22,697 bases of DNA from an uncultured Prevotella sp. Lineage in GTDB: Bacteria > Bacteroidota > Bacteroidia > Bacteroidales > Bacteroidaceae. Within the stretch, counting starts at the first letter, position 1. Every line of letters starts with the position of its first letter. Positions 1 to 7,989 of this stretch are shown here, piece after piece. A program made the translations under genes and the position numbers. Below the pieces are notes generated by a model that saw nothing but the letters and a program-made list of their open reading frames with translations, made no database searches and had not been told where the DNA came from. Location of the stretch: the NCBI GenBank assembly GCA_900548745.1, contig URLQ01000031.1, positions 1 through 22,697 of the forward strand. The letters are read 5' to 3'.

Positions 1-330
1 AACGATAAATATTTTCCAATTATTTGGAATGCAACATAGAAGTTACGTAATTTCTATTTAAAGGTTCCAGTATGACTTTTCCTTGTCAATACACGGTCTG
101 GAACTTTGGAACACTTGCGGTTGTTATCCACTTGATACTTTGAGATAGCTTGCCAATCTTTCCTACATAAAGTATATTTCTGAGATGAAAGGTTGAAGAA
201 TTACACTTTTTGTGTATTTGATATGAACGAGAGGATGCAGGAGTTGTTTGTTTTACTTAATTTTGAGGAATATGGATATAATGAACTGCGCATAAATAGA
301 TAATGAGGTACACAGGTAAAATAGAAAGCA

Positions 331-385
331 ATATGAGTAAAGTCGGAAAAGATATGAGTAAAGTTAGAGAAAGATATAGGTAAAT
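331..385. repeat. tandem repeat, unit 21-22 bases, about 2.5 copies
   Basis: ATATGAGTAAAGT occurs at 331-343 and again at 352-364, and a decayed third copy, ATATAGGTAAAT, lies at 374-385. The A/G-rich tails between copies also match. Read on the plus strand from 333, the first two units form an open frame of 16 codons ending at 383, with a seven-codon periodicity (MSKVGKD then MSKVRER). Translation is not supported by any visible promoter, so I treat this as a DNA repeat. Confidence 0.65.
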
Positions 386-402
386 ATAAAATATAAGCTT
401 TG

Positions 403-465
403 TTTATTTAAATAAAGACTATATTTAATAAAATAAAGCCTGTATTTATTAAAATAAGGGCTGTA
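403..465. repeat. tandem repeat, three 21-base AT-rich units
   Basis: Three head-to-tail units of exactly 21 bases lie at 403-423, 424-444 and 445-465. They share the pattern TTTA(a/t)TaAAATAA followed by a GC-containing tail ending in (C/A)T(G/A)TA. Units two and three differ at only a few positions; unit one is more diverged. The unit length nearly equals that of the adjacent tract at 331-385, although the sequences differ. No coding potential is seen. Confidence 0.7.
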
Positions 466-551
466 TTTTATATTATCTATGCTGGTTGGAATGTTTATTT
501 CATAACAAGCGGATATTATTTGTATTGAAGCTCCTTATATCTCATCACTAA

Positions 552-596
552 AAATCCGATTAAGCAAGCTTTTTCTTCTCTCGCTTAATCGGATTT
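552..596 (-). terminator. rho-independent terminator of tamB
   Basis: A perfect 14-base inverted repeat has arms AAATCCGATTAAGC at 552-565 and GCTTAATCGGATTT at 583-596, with a 17-base loop. Read on the minus strand, the stem runs directly into TTTTTAG, whereas the plus-strand side has no T tract. It lies 29 bases past the tamB stop codon, so it should end the minus-strand transcript. Confidence 0.85.
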
Positions 597-624
597 GTCT
601 GTCTCTTGAACTCCCTGTCGGCAA

Positions 625-3600
625 CTACTCTTTGTTCACTTTTGGGGAGTTGTAGGTTTTCTTTTTCGTCTTGAAGAGTTCTTTCCAGTTGATGAAGTCG
701 CGCTTCAGGATTATTCCCAAGCCTTGGGTGTTGAGCGACGACTTGGTGAAGTAGCGGTCGTTGGTCTGGTTGTAAACCTTGATGGCAACGTTTCCGCTCG
801 GCGTGAGAAGATATTTCACGTCGAAGTCTCCGATGAATGATGATGTGGTGTTCGGGTTGTCGCGATATCCGAACTGTCCGTTTATAAGCAGACGGTTGCT
901 GAATAGTCTTCCGGAGAGCAGTCCTTCATACTCGGCATTGTTGAAGCCTTCGGTGCCGGTGCTGATGTTTGTGCCGAAGTTCCAGTTGTTGTTGTTTATC
1001 AGCGTGCCGAGTATGTTGTTCACCTGCTGGCTTATTGTTCCGCTGAGCAGGCTCTGCATGGCAAGACTCGTCTGGCTTTGCTGTGCATCCTCCTGTGTGG
1101 AGTTGTTCTTGGTGTCGGTATAGAAGCGTCCGATGGCAAGCAGATAGACTACCTGCTGGTTCATTTCCTCTTCGCTGTTGATGAGAGAGCGCACCATTTG
1201 CTTTGCGTCGTTGTTTACCGTAGGCATGTCGAAGTCGAAGTCTACGCGTATAGCCTCCGGTGTGCCACCGATGTTCATTATGCAGTCCACCCTTACGTTG
1301 TTGCTGCTGAAGCTGTTGCCTATCTTGAGGTCGGCGAGCGACACTCCGTTTACGGGGTATACGGCCTTCAGGTTCAGTTGTGCGTTGAATGGGTTTCCTC
1401 CGAAGACGATGCTGCTTCCCTGCTGGAACTGGAAATCCTTCTTTATGATGTTCTGTATTGTAAGGTTGTATGCGCCGTGGTCTATGAGGTATGTTCCGAA
1501 CATGTCGAAGCTTCCTTTGTTGAAGTATGCAGCCTTGATGGTGCCGCTGCCGTTGAGCGAAATCTTGTCGCCGCTTGTCTTGTCCATAAGTATGCGCAGC
1601 GTGAAGTCGGGTGTCGTGTTCACGTTTACGTTGATGTGCATGTCCGACGCATCGTTCAGGTTTGTCTGTGTTCTCAGTTCTGTATGCAGCGAGTCGTCAA
1701 CAGTGCTGTTGTCGTCGTTGTCGAGCCATGTTATGAAGTCGCGGTTCGTTATTGCATCGGGGCTTGAGGCATCGTATTCTATAAATGAGCCTTTGTGGGG
1801 TGTAAGGTCTACGTCGAAGCGTATGTTATGGGGTCTGCCCGTTATGGTGCAGCTTCCTGTTCCGTAGACAGTTCCGTAGAATGTGTTGTTGCCATATCCG
1901 CCGGTGTCATAGCAGAGGAAGTTGTTGGTGCTGATGTTCAGGTCGTAGGTGAGCCTTGTAAGGTTCTTGTGGTGTAGGGCTCCCGTTATGGTCGCTATGT
2001 TGCCGTTGCGGTCAGTCACGGTGTCTCCGTCGAAGATTATCTCGTTTGGTATCATCCTTATCGTGTCGTTCTGAAGATGATACACCGTGTTCAGTGGAGT
2101 AATCTTTAAGCTGCCGTCGGCAACGAGCAGTCCGCGCAGGTTCACTTCGCTCAGGTCTCCATATACCTGTGCGAAGCCGTTTGCATGGCCGTTGATGTCT
2201 TCCATAAAGCTTCCGCAGAAGCTTTCCAGAAACTCTATGTTGGTATCCTTTGCCGTAATGCCGAGGTCGATGTAGTTTCTTGCCGGCGACACATATCCTT
2301 TGATTATAGTCTGTGCGTTGTCGGCATCGTCGGCATGAGCGTCGATGTCTATCTGCTTGTCTTCCTTGTTCCATTTCACGTTGGCGTACAGCGTTCCCAT
2401 GCGTCCGTCCTGGAATTTGAACTGGTCTACAGTAAGGTCGGCATAGGCATCCGGCGAGTTGAGTACTGATTTCAGATAAGCCTTTCCGGAGGCAAGTCCG
2501 TTGAAGGTTACGGAGTGGAAGTTCACCAGGTTAAGGATATAGTCCACGTCGACATCCTTCAGATCAACGCAGATGGAGTCAGAAGGACTGTGCGTTGCCA
2601 GTCCGTCAATTCTGATATGCTGTTTGCCGCGTTCTATGGCAAAGTGGTTCACTTCAATCCTCTCGTTGTTGTATATGATGTTTGCCGGACAGATATACCA
2701 TGCCGTGTCGTTAATCATCATTGTAGACGGGTCGACAGCCAGTTCGATGGTGTTGTTCTTGTTTTTGTCTTTATAGAACTGTGCCTGTGTCAGTAGAGTT
2801 CCTTTTATTCTCGTCGGGGTGTTGTAGTCGAAATGCAATGCGCTGTTTAGTCTGTTGCCGGCAGCACTTGTATTCAGGCAGAGTTGAATGTTGTTATTTC
2901 CTTCGAGAATCTTATTGATTTGTGCGTTTGTATATAGCGTGTCTTTTCTTGTAGTGATGAGCACGTTTCCTGATTTGTATCTCTCGTTGTTGTATATGAA
3001 GTCCTGCATGTCAACGTTGGCGGCAACAAATCTCTTGCTGTCGTCAATTCTTGCAGTCAGGTGGATAGGCTTTACGGCATGGAAAGGCACACCGAACAGG
3101 ATCTGAAGCCATTTGGTGTCTGTTATGTCTGCGTTAAGTCTGAAGTCGTTTTCTGCCCGATAGACGGTTCTTTCAAGTCCCGGCATGGTAGGAAGCTTGT
3201 CTTTCAGTATTCCGAGGATGCTCTCCTTGAGCGTCTGGAAGTTGTATGCGCCTTCTATGTCAATCTTGCCGAAGTCAGACTGCACGGTGAGTTGTCTTGG
3301 AGACATGCTTGCCTCAAGGTTGCTGATGGTGTAGTCTTCGGTAGGGGACAGGAGTCTGAAGTCGTCAACGGTAAGTTTTCCGCACAGGTTGCTGATGCTG
3401 TTGCCTGTGGCGTTGGCGTATATGTTTGCATGGAAGAATGCGTCTCCCCATTTGTTGCTGATGTTCAGTCGGTGGGGATACAGTTTAGCAATGCTTGCTT
3501 TCAGCTCGGCTGTCGGCAGGCTGTGTATGTTTCTTACGCTTCCGTTTATGCTTATCTCGCAGTTAGGGTCGTTGAGCGACAAGGTGCCGCTGATGGCATC

Positions 3601-5028
3601 ACGGGCGTAGTTGCCGTCAACGGTAATATTCTTGAAGGAATAGTTGTTGAAGTCCAGCCTTGCTATGTTTCCTTTCACGTTGATGTCTTCAAGCTTGTTC
3701 GCCCTGATGTTGCCTGTCGCATTGATGCCGAGGGCAACGCTTCCGAATCTGTTGTCGGCAATGATGTCCTTGATATACAGGTCTTTGGTGCTGACAGATG
3801 CATAGGCTTTGCTTCCCTTCTTGTTGAGCTTTGCATCGATGTCTCCGAGGTTTGTGCTTATATGTGAGTTGGTGATGATGTCGCTTCCTTTTCCGCTGGC
3901 ATTGCCTCTGATGGAGAAGGTCTTGATGCAGGCTAATTGTGGAGGAATGTTTGTCTTTGTAGCTGACAGAACTTTGTTTATCATTGCAAGGCTGTGTGTG
4001 CCGATGTGTAGTTCCTTTAGTTGTATTGCCCATTCCTTTGTGGTGCCAAACGGCTTGATGTGTCCTTGTGCAGAAAGCCTCATGTCCTTGTCGGCAGAAT
4101 ACAGTTCTATTCTGTTTGCTGTGATGTTGCCGTTTGAGCAGGCAAAGCTGGTGTTCATGTTGAATGTGGTGTGAATGTCTTTCAGCGTGTTGTTTAGAAA
4201 GGCAAAGTCGCCGAGGAATATGTCTTTACCATACAAGTGTCCGTGTAGCAGTATCTCTTTGGGGTTGATGCTGCCGTTAGTTGACTTGTATGATGCGGTT
4301 ATGGAGTCGGATGAGAATATGGAGTGGGGGAGTTTGAGAGTGAAGTTGTTGACTTTGGCTTTTCCCTTGTAGGCATACAGGTTGAGGGTAAGGTCTTTGA
4401 GCGACAGTCCGGACGCTTCGTTGAATGCAAGTTTCTTGATGGTAGCGTCTATCATGCCGTCCTTTATGCGCCTTACTATTATATTCGAGCTTATGTCGCT
4501 CAGCGAGATATGGTATTCGTTGAACAGGTTGGGTGTGCGGGGCTTGTCGTATTGGTTATAGCATATGGCTCCGTTTCTTATTATAAAGGAGTTGATGCAC
4601 AGGTCCAGCTTGCTTTCAGACTTGCTTTCAGACGAGAGGGAGTCAATGACGAACTGGCAGTTCAGCTTGTCAGAGGCCTTGGCTTTGTATATGTTGGCTT
4701 TCATTCCGAACACCTGAGCCGAGGAGATGGATATCCTGCCTTTGGTAAGTTCAATGATGTCGATGCTGACAGACAGGCGTGATGCGTTGAGCATCTGCTT
4801 GTCCTGCTGGTCATTCATCTCGAAGTCGTCAATGATGATGCGGTTAAGAAATCCGAGATTGATGCTCTTGATGCTTACTTTCGTGCCGAATTTATCTTGC
4901 AGTATGTTTGCCGCACATTCTCCTGTATATCTCTGTATTGCAGGAATGTGAAGCAGGATGGAAACTGTCAGGTATGTACCAAAGATAATCCATATCGTGG
5001 CATTGAGTATGTGACGTAGCTTTTTCAA
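625..5028 (-). CDS. tamB: TamB-like translocation/assembly module protein (DUF490)
   Basis: This 1467-residue protein has one N-terminal membrane anchor (about residues 10-30) followed by a very long periplasmic region of beta-rich AsmA/TamB-type repeats. Its C-terminal region, including MVRSLINSEEEMNQQVVYLL and the later GRLFSNRLLINGQFGYRDNP, is typical of the TamB domain in Bacteroidetes. Family members bridge the inner and outer membranes and act in outer-membrane protein assembly or lipid transport. The length is normal for this phylum. The start is a TTG codon at 5028: no in-frame ATG lies upstream before the preceding hairpin, and the next internal Met (about residue 72) would remove the anchor. 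A terminator follows at 552-596. No clear promoter lies directly upstream; TTCTTTTG at 5069-5076 (minus) is one mismatch from the -7 consensus but overlaps the preceding hairpin. Confident in family; exact role is inferred. Confidence 0.9.
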   Translation of the reverse strand: MKKLRHILNATIWIIFGTYLTVSILLHIPAIQRYTGECAANILQDKFGTKVSIKSINLGFLNRIIIDDFEMNDQQDKQMLNASRLSVSIDIIELTKGRISISSAQVFGMKANIYKAKASDKLNCQFVIDSLSSESKSESKLDLCINSFIIRNGAICYNQYDKPRTPNLFNEYHISLSDISSNIIVRRIKDGMIDATIKKLAFNEASGLSLKDLTLNLYAYKGKAKVNNFTLKLPHSIFSSDSITASYKSTNGSINPKEILLHGHLYGKDIFLGDFAFLNNTLKDIHTTFNMNTSFACSNGNITANRIELYSADKDMRLSAQGHIKPFGTTKEWAIQLKELHIGTHSLAMINKVLSATKTNIPPQLACIKTFSIRGNASGKGSDIITNSHISTNLGDIDAKLNKKGSKAYASVSTKDLYIKDIIADNRFGSVALGINATGNIRANKLEDINVKGNIARLDFNNYSFKNITVDGNYARDAISGTLSLNDPNCEISINGSVRNIHSLPTAELKASIAKLYPHRLNISNKWGDAFFHANIYANATGNSISNLCGKLTVDDFRLLSPTEDYTISNLEASMSPRQLTVQSDFGKIDIEGAYNFQTLKESILGILKDKLPTMPGLERTVYRAENDFRLNADITDTKWLQILFGVPFHAVKPIHLTARIDDSKRFVAANVDMQDFIYNNERYKSGNVLITTRKDTLYTNAQINKILEGNNNIQLCLNTSAAGNRLNSALHFDYNTPTRIKGTLLTQAQFYKDKNKNNTIELAVDPSTMMINDTAWYICPANIIYNNERIEVNHFAIERGKQHIRIDGLATHSPSDSICVDLKDVDVDYILNLVNFHSVTFNGLASGKAYLKSVLNSPDAYADLTVDQFKFQDGRMGTLYANVKWNKEDKQIDIDAHADDADNAQTIIKGYVSPARNYIDLGITAKDTNIEFLESFCGSFMEDINGHANGFAQVYGDLSEVNLRGLLVADGSLKITPLNTVYHLQNDTIRMIPNEIIFDGDTVTDRNGNIATITGALHHKNLTRLTYDLNISTNNFLCYDTGGYGNNTFYGTVYGTGSCTITGRPHNIRFDVDLTPHKGSFIEYDASSPDAITNRDFITWLDNDDNSTVDDSLHTELRTQTNLNDASDMHINVNVNTTPDFTLRILMDKTSGDKISLNGSGTIKAAYFNKGSFDMFGTYLIDHGAYNLTIQNIIKKDFQFQQGSSIVFGGNPFNAQLNLKAVYPVNGVSLADLKIGNSFSSNNVRVDCIMNIGGTPEAIRVDFDFDMPTVNNDAKQMVRSLINSEEEMNQQVVYLLAIGRFYTDTKNNSTQEDAQQSQTSLAMQSLLSGTISQQVNNILGTLINNNNWNFGTNISTGTEGFNNAEYEGLLSGRLFSNRLLINGQFGYRDNPNTTSSFIGDFDVKYLLTPSGNVAIKVYNQTNDRYFTKSSLNTQGLGIILKRDFINWKELFKTKKKTYNSPKVNKE

Positions 5029-5075
5029 GGATGTTCTGTTTGGAATGTAACTTTGTTTTTTGGTAGTTCAAAAGA

Positions 5076-5103
5076 AAGCGCCATGGGCATTCCCGTGGCG
5101 CTT
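5076..5103 (-). terminator. hairpin terminator between the 43-residue gene and tamB
   Basis: The arms at 5076-5087 and 5092-5103 form a 12-pair stem (one G-T pair) with a four-base loop. On the minus strand it is followed by TTCTTTTG, a moderately T-rich tail. It lies just after the stop at 5112, so it probably ends, or attenuates, the DUF4270/small-ORF transcript before tamB. Confidence 0.75.
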
Positions 5104-5111
5104 CCGTGTAT

Positions 5112-5243
5112 TTATAACGACTCATCTTCAGGCTTGCTTATATGCCTTTTGGCATTGGGAATGATATGTTTCTTCTTTGCAAGCCATTTTGCTTTGCGTT
5201 CCTCGTAGTCACGCATATGTCTTTCGAGGAAATTGTCTGCCAT
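5112..5243 (-). CDS. small conserved-looking charged protein, 43 residues
   Basis: This minus-strand ORF begins MADNFLERHMRDYEERKAKW and ends with a Lys/His-rich stretch and an acidic tail (KPEDESL). It is highly charged, probably helical in its first half, and has no signal peptide or membrane segment. Its ATG lies three bases after the DUF4270 stop codon, so translation is likely coupled, and a terminator follows immediately. The position between a coupled start and a hairpin is the main support that it is real. I recall short Bacteroidales proteins with a similar MADN(F/Y)LE opening, but I cannot verify this here. Function unknown. Confidence 0.72.
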   Translation of the reverse strand: MADNFLERHMRDYEERKAKWLAKKKHIIPNAKRHISKPEDESL

Positions 5244-5246
5244 CGT

Positions 5247-6821
5247 TTATCGTTTTTCAAATTTGCTGTATACCACGCTGATGGTGATATTGCTGTTTGT
5301 TTCTTCTCCGCGCACCAGTCTTGTTTCAGCGATGCTCATGTCGTTGGATACTTTCACGAGCTGTGAAGTCTGTCCGACAGTGGCGTATGTGGTGCTTACC
5401 GGCACGATGAGGACTTTGTTCCAGTCGGGGTGTGCGGTTTCCCATGCCTCTCTTTTGGCATTCCAGTTGTTCCATTCCTGGCTTGTCTTGGCTGGTTCCT
5501 CACCGACAGCTTTTTCTCTGATGCCGTTCATGAATGTTATCAGGTTGGCTATGTTGTGGAAAGTGTAAGCGTTTTCCACTTTGCCGTATGAACTGTTGTC
5601 GCTTTCTGAGTATACTGCGAGGTAGGTCTCTTTATTGTCAATGAGTTTCTCGTCCTCGAAGAACTGTTTCAGACTGTCTTTCGGCACCATCATCAGTGTC
5701 GTAGGCTTGCTGAAACTGTATTTCTCGTTAACGCTGTTGTTTATTCTTGTCAACGAAATTCGTGCGGAGTTTATCGTATCGTTCTCATGACCCTTCAGTA
5801 TGTCGTCAACAGGAATTGTCAATTCAGTATATATACCAGCTGGCGACTTGATGAATGTGCATGATTTGTCGTTGACCATATTCTGAATCTTGTCATTGTC
5901 GTTAGCAACGCTTGAAGCCTGTATGACTTCTTCGGTTCCGGCAAATGTGGTTACTACGTTTACCGTTGTATCTTTCTTCACCCCATTGCTTTCTTTCTCG
6001 TACTTATACCTATAATATATAAGCATCTGGCTCAGGTTGATGTTCGCCATAGAGCCCAGTCCGTCGGTTGACTCGAAATAGAAACCGGGACAAACTTTAT
6101 GTATGAAAGTGTATGAGTTCTTGAACAACTTCGGATTTTCATAATACTTCTGCATTATGTATGTTCCGTAGTTGTAATAGTTCTTGTTGTCTTTGTCGGT
6201 ATATGCGTATTTCAGGATGTTGCCGTCTGCATCAAGCTTGGAGTTAGGAAGTTTTACCTTTATCTTCTTCGGCATAGTGTCGGCAGCAAGGTCATATAGC
6301 GAATATGTCTTGTTTACGCTGACGCTTCCGGTTCCTTTCCTGAGATAACCTTCTGTGTCGGGGTTGAAGTCAGAATAATATTTCTTTCCTTCTTCCATCG
6401 GCTTTGCCAGTTCCAGTGCTTTCAGTTTCATTGTTGAAAGGGAATCACCGAAATAATTGTCGTAATAGAGATATATGACGCATGAGTCGGCAATGAGGCT
6501 CCCGTCGTTCAGCTTGCTCTGTATGCTGCTTTCTTCAGGCAGCTGTGTTCCTTCCAGAGTATAGAACTGTGTGAGGAAGTTACCTTTTATATATGCACCG
6601 GTCTCAGGATCTTTGATCTTGCCGAGGTAGCCTGTAGTACTTCTTGAATATACAGGACCTGATGCTACTGATTTTGAAGCGATTGGGAATGTGGCGGATG
6701 TAACATTGATATTGTCGAGGTTTTCAATGATAGAGCCGCCCAAAGTGTCAGTGTTGTCGTCACATGAACAGATGCCTGCTGCTAAAACGGCAAGGCTGAA
6801 AATAACCTTTTTTAATTTCAT
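5247..6821 (-). CDS. DUF4270 family lipoprotein
   Basis: This 524-residue secreted protein starts with a lipoprotein signal: Lys-rich n-region, hydrophobic core IFSLAVLAAG, then ICSC with Cys20 (or Cys18) as the lipidation site, followed by Asp residues. The mature part matches the DUF4270 pattern seen across Bacteroidetes, with DTLGG near the N-terminus, a GYLGKIKDPETG segment at about 60-75, and repeated beta-type stretches mentioning large aromatic and Ser/Thr-rich loops. The molecular function of this family is not established as far as I know; an outer-membrane or periplasmic location is inferred from the lipobox. It sits downstream of the starch-synthase-like gene, separated by a hairpin, and upstream of the coupled 43-residue gene. 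No TAnnTTTG element is found in the 116-base gap before it, so readthrough expression is plausible. Confidence 0.88.
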   Translation of the reverse strand: MKLKKVIFSLAVLAAGICSCDDNTDTLGGSIIENLDNINVTSATFPIASKSVASGPVYSRSTTGYLGKIKDPETGAYIKGNFLTQFYTLEGTQLPEESSIQSKLNDGSLIADSCVIYLYYDNYFGDSLSTMKLKALELAKPMEEGKKYYSDFNPDTEGYLRKGTGSVSVNKTYSLYDLAADTMPKKIKVKLPNSKLDADGNILKYAYTDKDNKNYYNYGTYIMQKYYENPKLFKNSYTFIHKVCPGFYFESTDGLGSMANINLSQMLIYYRYKYEKESNGVKKDTTVNVVTTFAGTEEVIQASSVANDNDKIQNMVNDKSCTFIKSPAGIYTELTIPVDDILKGHENDTINSARISLTRINNSVNEKYSFSKPTTLMMVPKDSLKQFFEDEKLIDNKETYLAVYSESDNSSYGKVENAYTFHNIANLITFMNGIREKAVGEEPAKTSQEWNNWNAKREAWETAHPDWNKVLIVPVSTTYATVGQTSQLVKVSNDMSIAETRLVRGEETNSNITISVVYSKFEKR

Positions 6822-6843
6822 GAGATTTGCTTAATACTTTAAA

Positions 6844-6885
6844 AAGACCGCTTCCTGAAATGTTGTCATGTCTGGAAGTGGTCTT
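6844..6885 (-). terminator. terminator/attenuator between starch-synthase-like gene and DUF4270 gene
   Basis: The arms at 6844-6855 and 6874-6885 form a 12-pair stem (one G-T pair) with an 18-base loop. On the minus strand the stem runs into TTTTTAAAG. It lies between the upstream stop at 6938 and the DUF4270 ATG at 6821. Because I see no separate DUF4270 promoter, it may act as a partial terminator. Confidence 0.75.
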
Positions 6886-6937
6886 GTCGTGTATGATATT
6901 ATTATTTTATCTGTCTCTCTCTTAAAGTAGGATTCGT

Positions 6938-7759
6938 TTATTCGTTATCTCCGAAAACTTCATCGTATAACTTGTCGTAAGCATCTGCATTAATCTCTGC
7001 CTCTTCTGCTTGCGACAAGAAAGGCATGCCTTTCTCCTGAGCGTACTTTACAAGTTCCGGATTAACACCCGGACCTGCTTCAACGACACCATCGGAGAAA
7101 TCAATGGCAAACTTCTGGAATTCGGTGAAATCGAACTTCTCGTTGTAATTATCCAATACATCGCTGTGGGCATCCTTGAATTCGAGACACTGGCGGAAGG
7201 ACGGTTCAATGTCCTTCTTCAGTCCGTTGCCGAACAAAGATGTCACGATTTTGGCATTGGCGAAAGAAGGCTCGTCCTTGTATGCCGTCTTGACGTAATA
7301 AGGTATAATAGTGCCCATCCATCCTTGGCAATGTATGATGTCCGGAGTCCAATGAAGTTTCTTTATGGTCTCAAGCACACCTCTTGCAAAGAAAATGGCT
7401 CTCTCTCCATTGTCTTCATATTCCTCTCCGTTTTCATCGTTAGCCATCAGGCGCTTGGTGAAATAGTCGTCGTTATCAATGAAATATACTTGTATTCTTG
7501 TTGCAGGGATAGAGGCAACCTTGATAATCAGAGGATGGTCGGTCTCGTCAAAGATTATCATCATCCTTGAAAGACGTATCACTTCATGCAACTGTCCTCT
7601 TCTTTCGTTGATGTTTCCCCACTTTGGCATAAAGGTGCGGATTTCGTAACCTTTGTCAATAATGGATTGGGGTAACTTACGTCCTATGCGCGACAATTCA
7701 CTTTCAGCAACATAGGGCATTATTTCTTGATTAATAAATAGAATTTTTTTTGCCTTCAT
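6938..7759 (-). CDS. shortened glycogen/starch synthase-like protein (GT5 N-terminal domain only)
   Basis: The 273 residues match only the N-terminal Rossmann-type domain of GT5 glycogen/starch synthases: FINQEIMPYV at the start, GRKLPQSIIDKGYEIRTFMP at about 26-45, and PDIIHCQGWMGTIIPYYVK at 139-157. Full synthases are about 480 residues and carry a second GT-B domain that binds the nucleotide sugar; that half is absent and the frame ends cleanly, not by an evident frameshift. The Lys-x-Gly-Gly-Leu substrate loop is replaced by AESEL (18-22), and the usual His-x-His-Asp-Trp motif reads HCQGW (143-147). Catalysis as a glycogen synthase therefore looks unlikely; binding or regulatory roles are possible. 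Its promoter faces panC. Databases would probably label it glycogen synthase. Confidence 0.85.
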   Translation of the reverse strand: MKAKKILFINQEIMPYVAESELSRIGRKLPQSIIDKGYEIRTFMPKWGNINERRGQLHEVIRLSRMMIIFDETDHPLIIKVASIPATRIQVYFIDNDDYFTKRLMANDENGEEYEDNGERAIFFARGVLETIKKLHWTPDIIHCQGWMGTIIPYYVKTAYKDEPSFANAKIVTSLFGNGLKKDIEPSFRQCLEFKDAHSDVLDNYNEKFDFTEFQKFAIDFSDGVVEAGPGVNPELVKYAQEKGMPFLSQAEEAEINADAYDKLYDEVFGDNE

Positions 7760-7780
7760 CGTGTTTCACTTTATTCTTTG

Positions 7781-7788
7781 CAAAGGTA
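7781..7788 (-). promoter_or_regulatory. -7 promoter element of the starch-synthase-like gene
   Basis: TACCTTTG on the minus strand matches the Bacteroidetes -7 consensus TAnnTTTG exactly and is followed by CA. It lies 21 bases before the ATG, giving a very short leader. The -33 region has only a weak match (GTTTA). Confidence 0.65.
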
Positions 7789-7893
7789 CGAAAAAAAACT
7801 TACTAAACCGCCTTGTTCTTGTAAAATCGCTCAAAACACCATGTTTATTGGCATTTTTTTATACATATCCTTTCTTGTTTAAGAAAAATGTTG

Positions 7894-7901
7894 TTATTTT
7901 G
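7894..7901 (+). promoter_or_regulatory. probable -7 promoter element of panCD
   Basis: TTATTTTG, followed by CA, has one mismatch to TAnnTTTG. TTTC at 7871-7874 stands exactly 19 bases upstream as a possible -33 element. The predicted leader to panC is about 80 bases. Confidence 0.5.
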
Positions 7902-7989
7902 CACCGATTTTTCGAGAGAATGGTTCTTCGGCTGTTTATGTCGGGGGATAAGAATTTCTATACTTAAGAATTGTTTTAATCAAAATATA

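Larger units (their letters stand above)
1..550. other. gene-poor AT-rich region
   Basis: I find no ORF here with recognisable protein features. The longest noticeable small frame is a 26-codon plus-strand ORF at 223-303, without a promoter or family resemblance. The right half carries two short tandem-repeat tracts (331-385 and 403-465), listed separately. An imperfect 7-base inverted pair, GTTCCAG at 64-70 and CTGGAAC at 98-104, is too short to interpret. The region probably separates the end of tamB from a gene beyond the left edge. Confidence 0.6.

Noticed and set aside
223..303. 26-codon ORF on the plus strand in the left gene-poor region
   Set aside because: No promoter, no recognisable motif and no neighbour context; such short frames are expected by chance.
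331..465. Possible CRISPR-like array
   Set aside because: Units are contiguous with no unique spacers, are only 21-22 bases and imperfect, and no cas gene is nearby.
1078..1867. Two 229-codon open frames on the plus strand
   Set aside because: They lie antisense to tamB; low-complexity Val/Ser/Leu-rich translations reflect codon bias of the real gene.
5048..5055. TAACTTTG on the plus strand, a perfect -7 match
   Set aside because: It points into the terminator hairpin and genes on the opposite strand, with no plus-strand gene downstream; probably chance.
7888..7989. Upstream extension of panC
   Set aside because: It begins before the -7 element at 7894-7901 and adds residues without a PanC counterpart; ATG 7990 gives the normal N-terminus.
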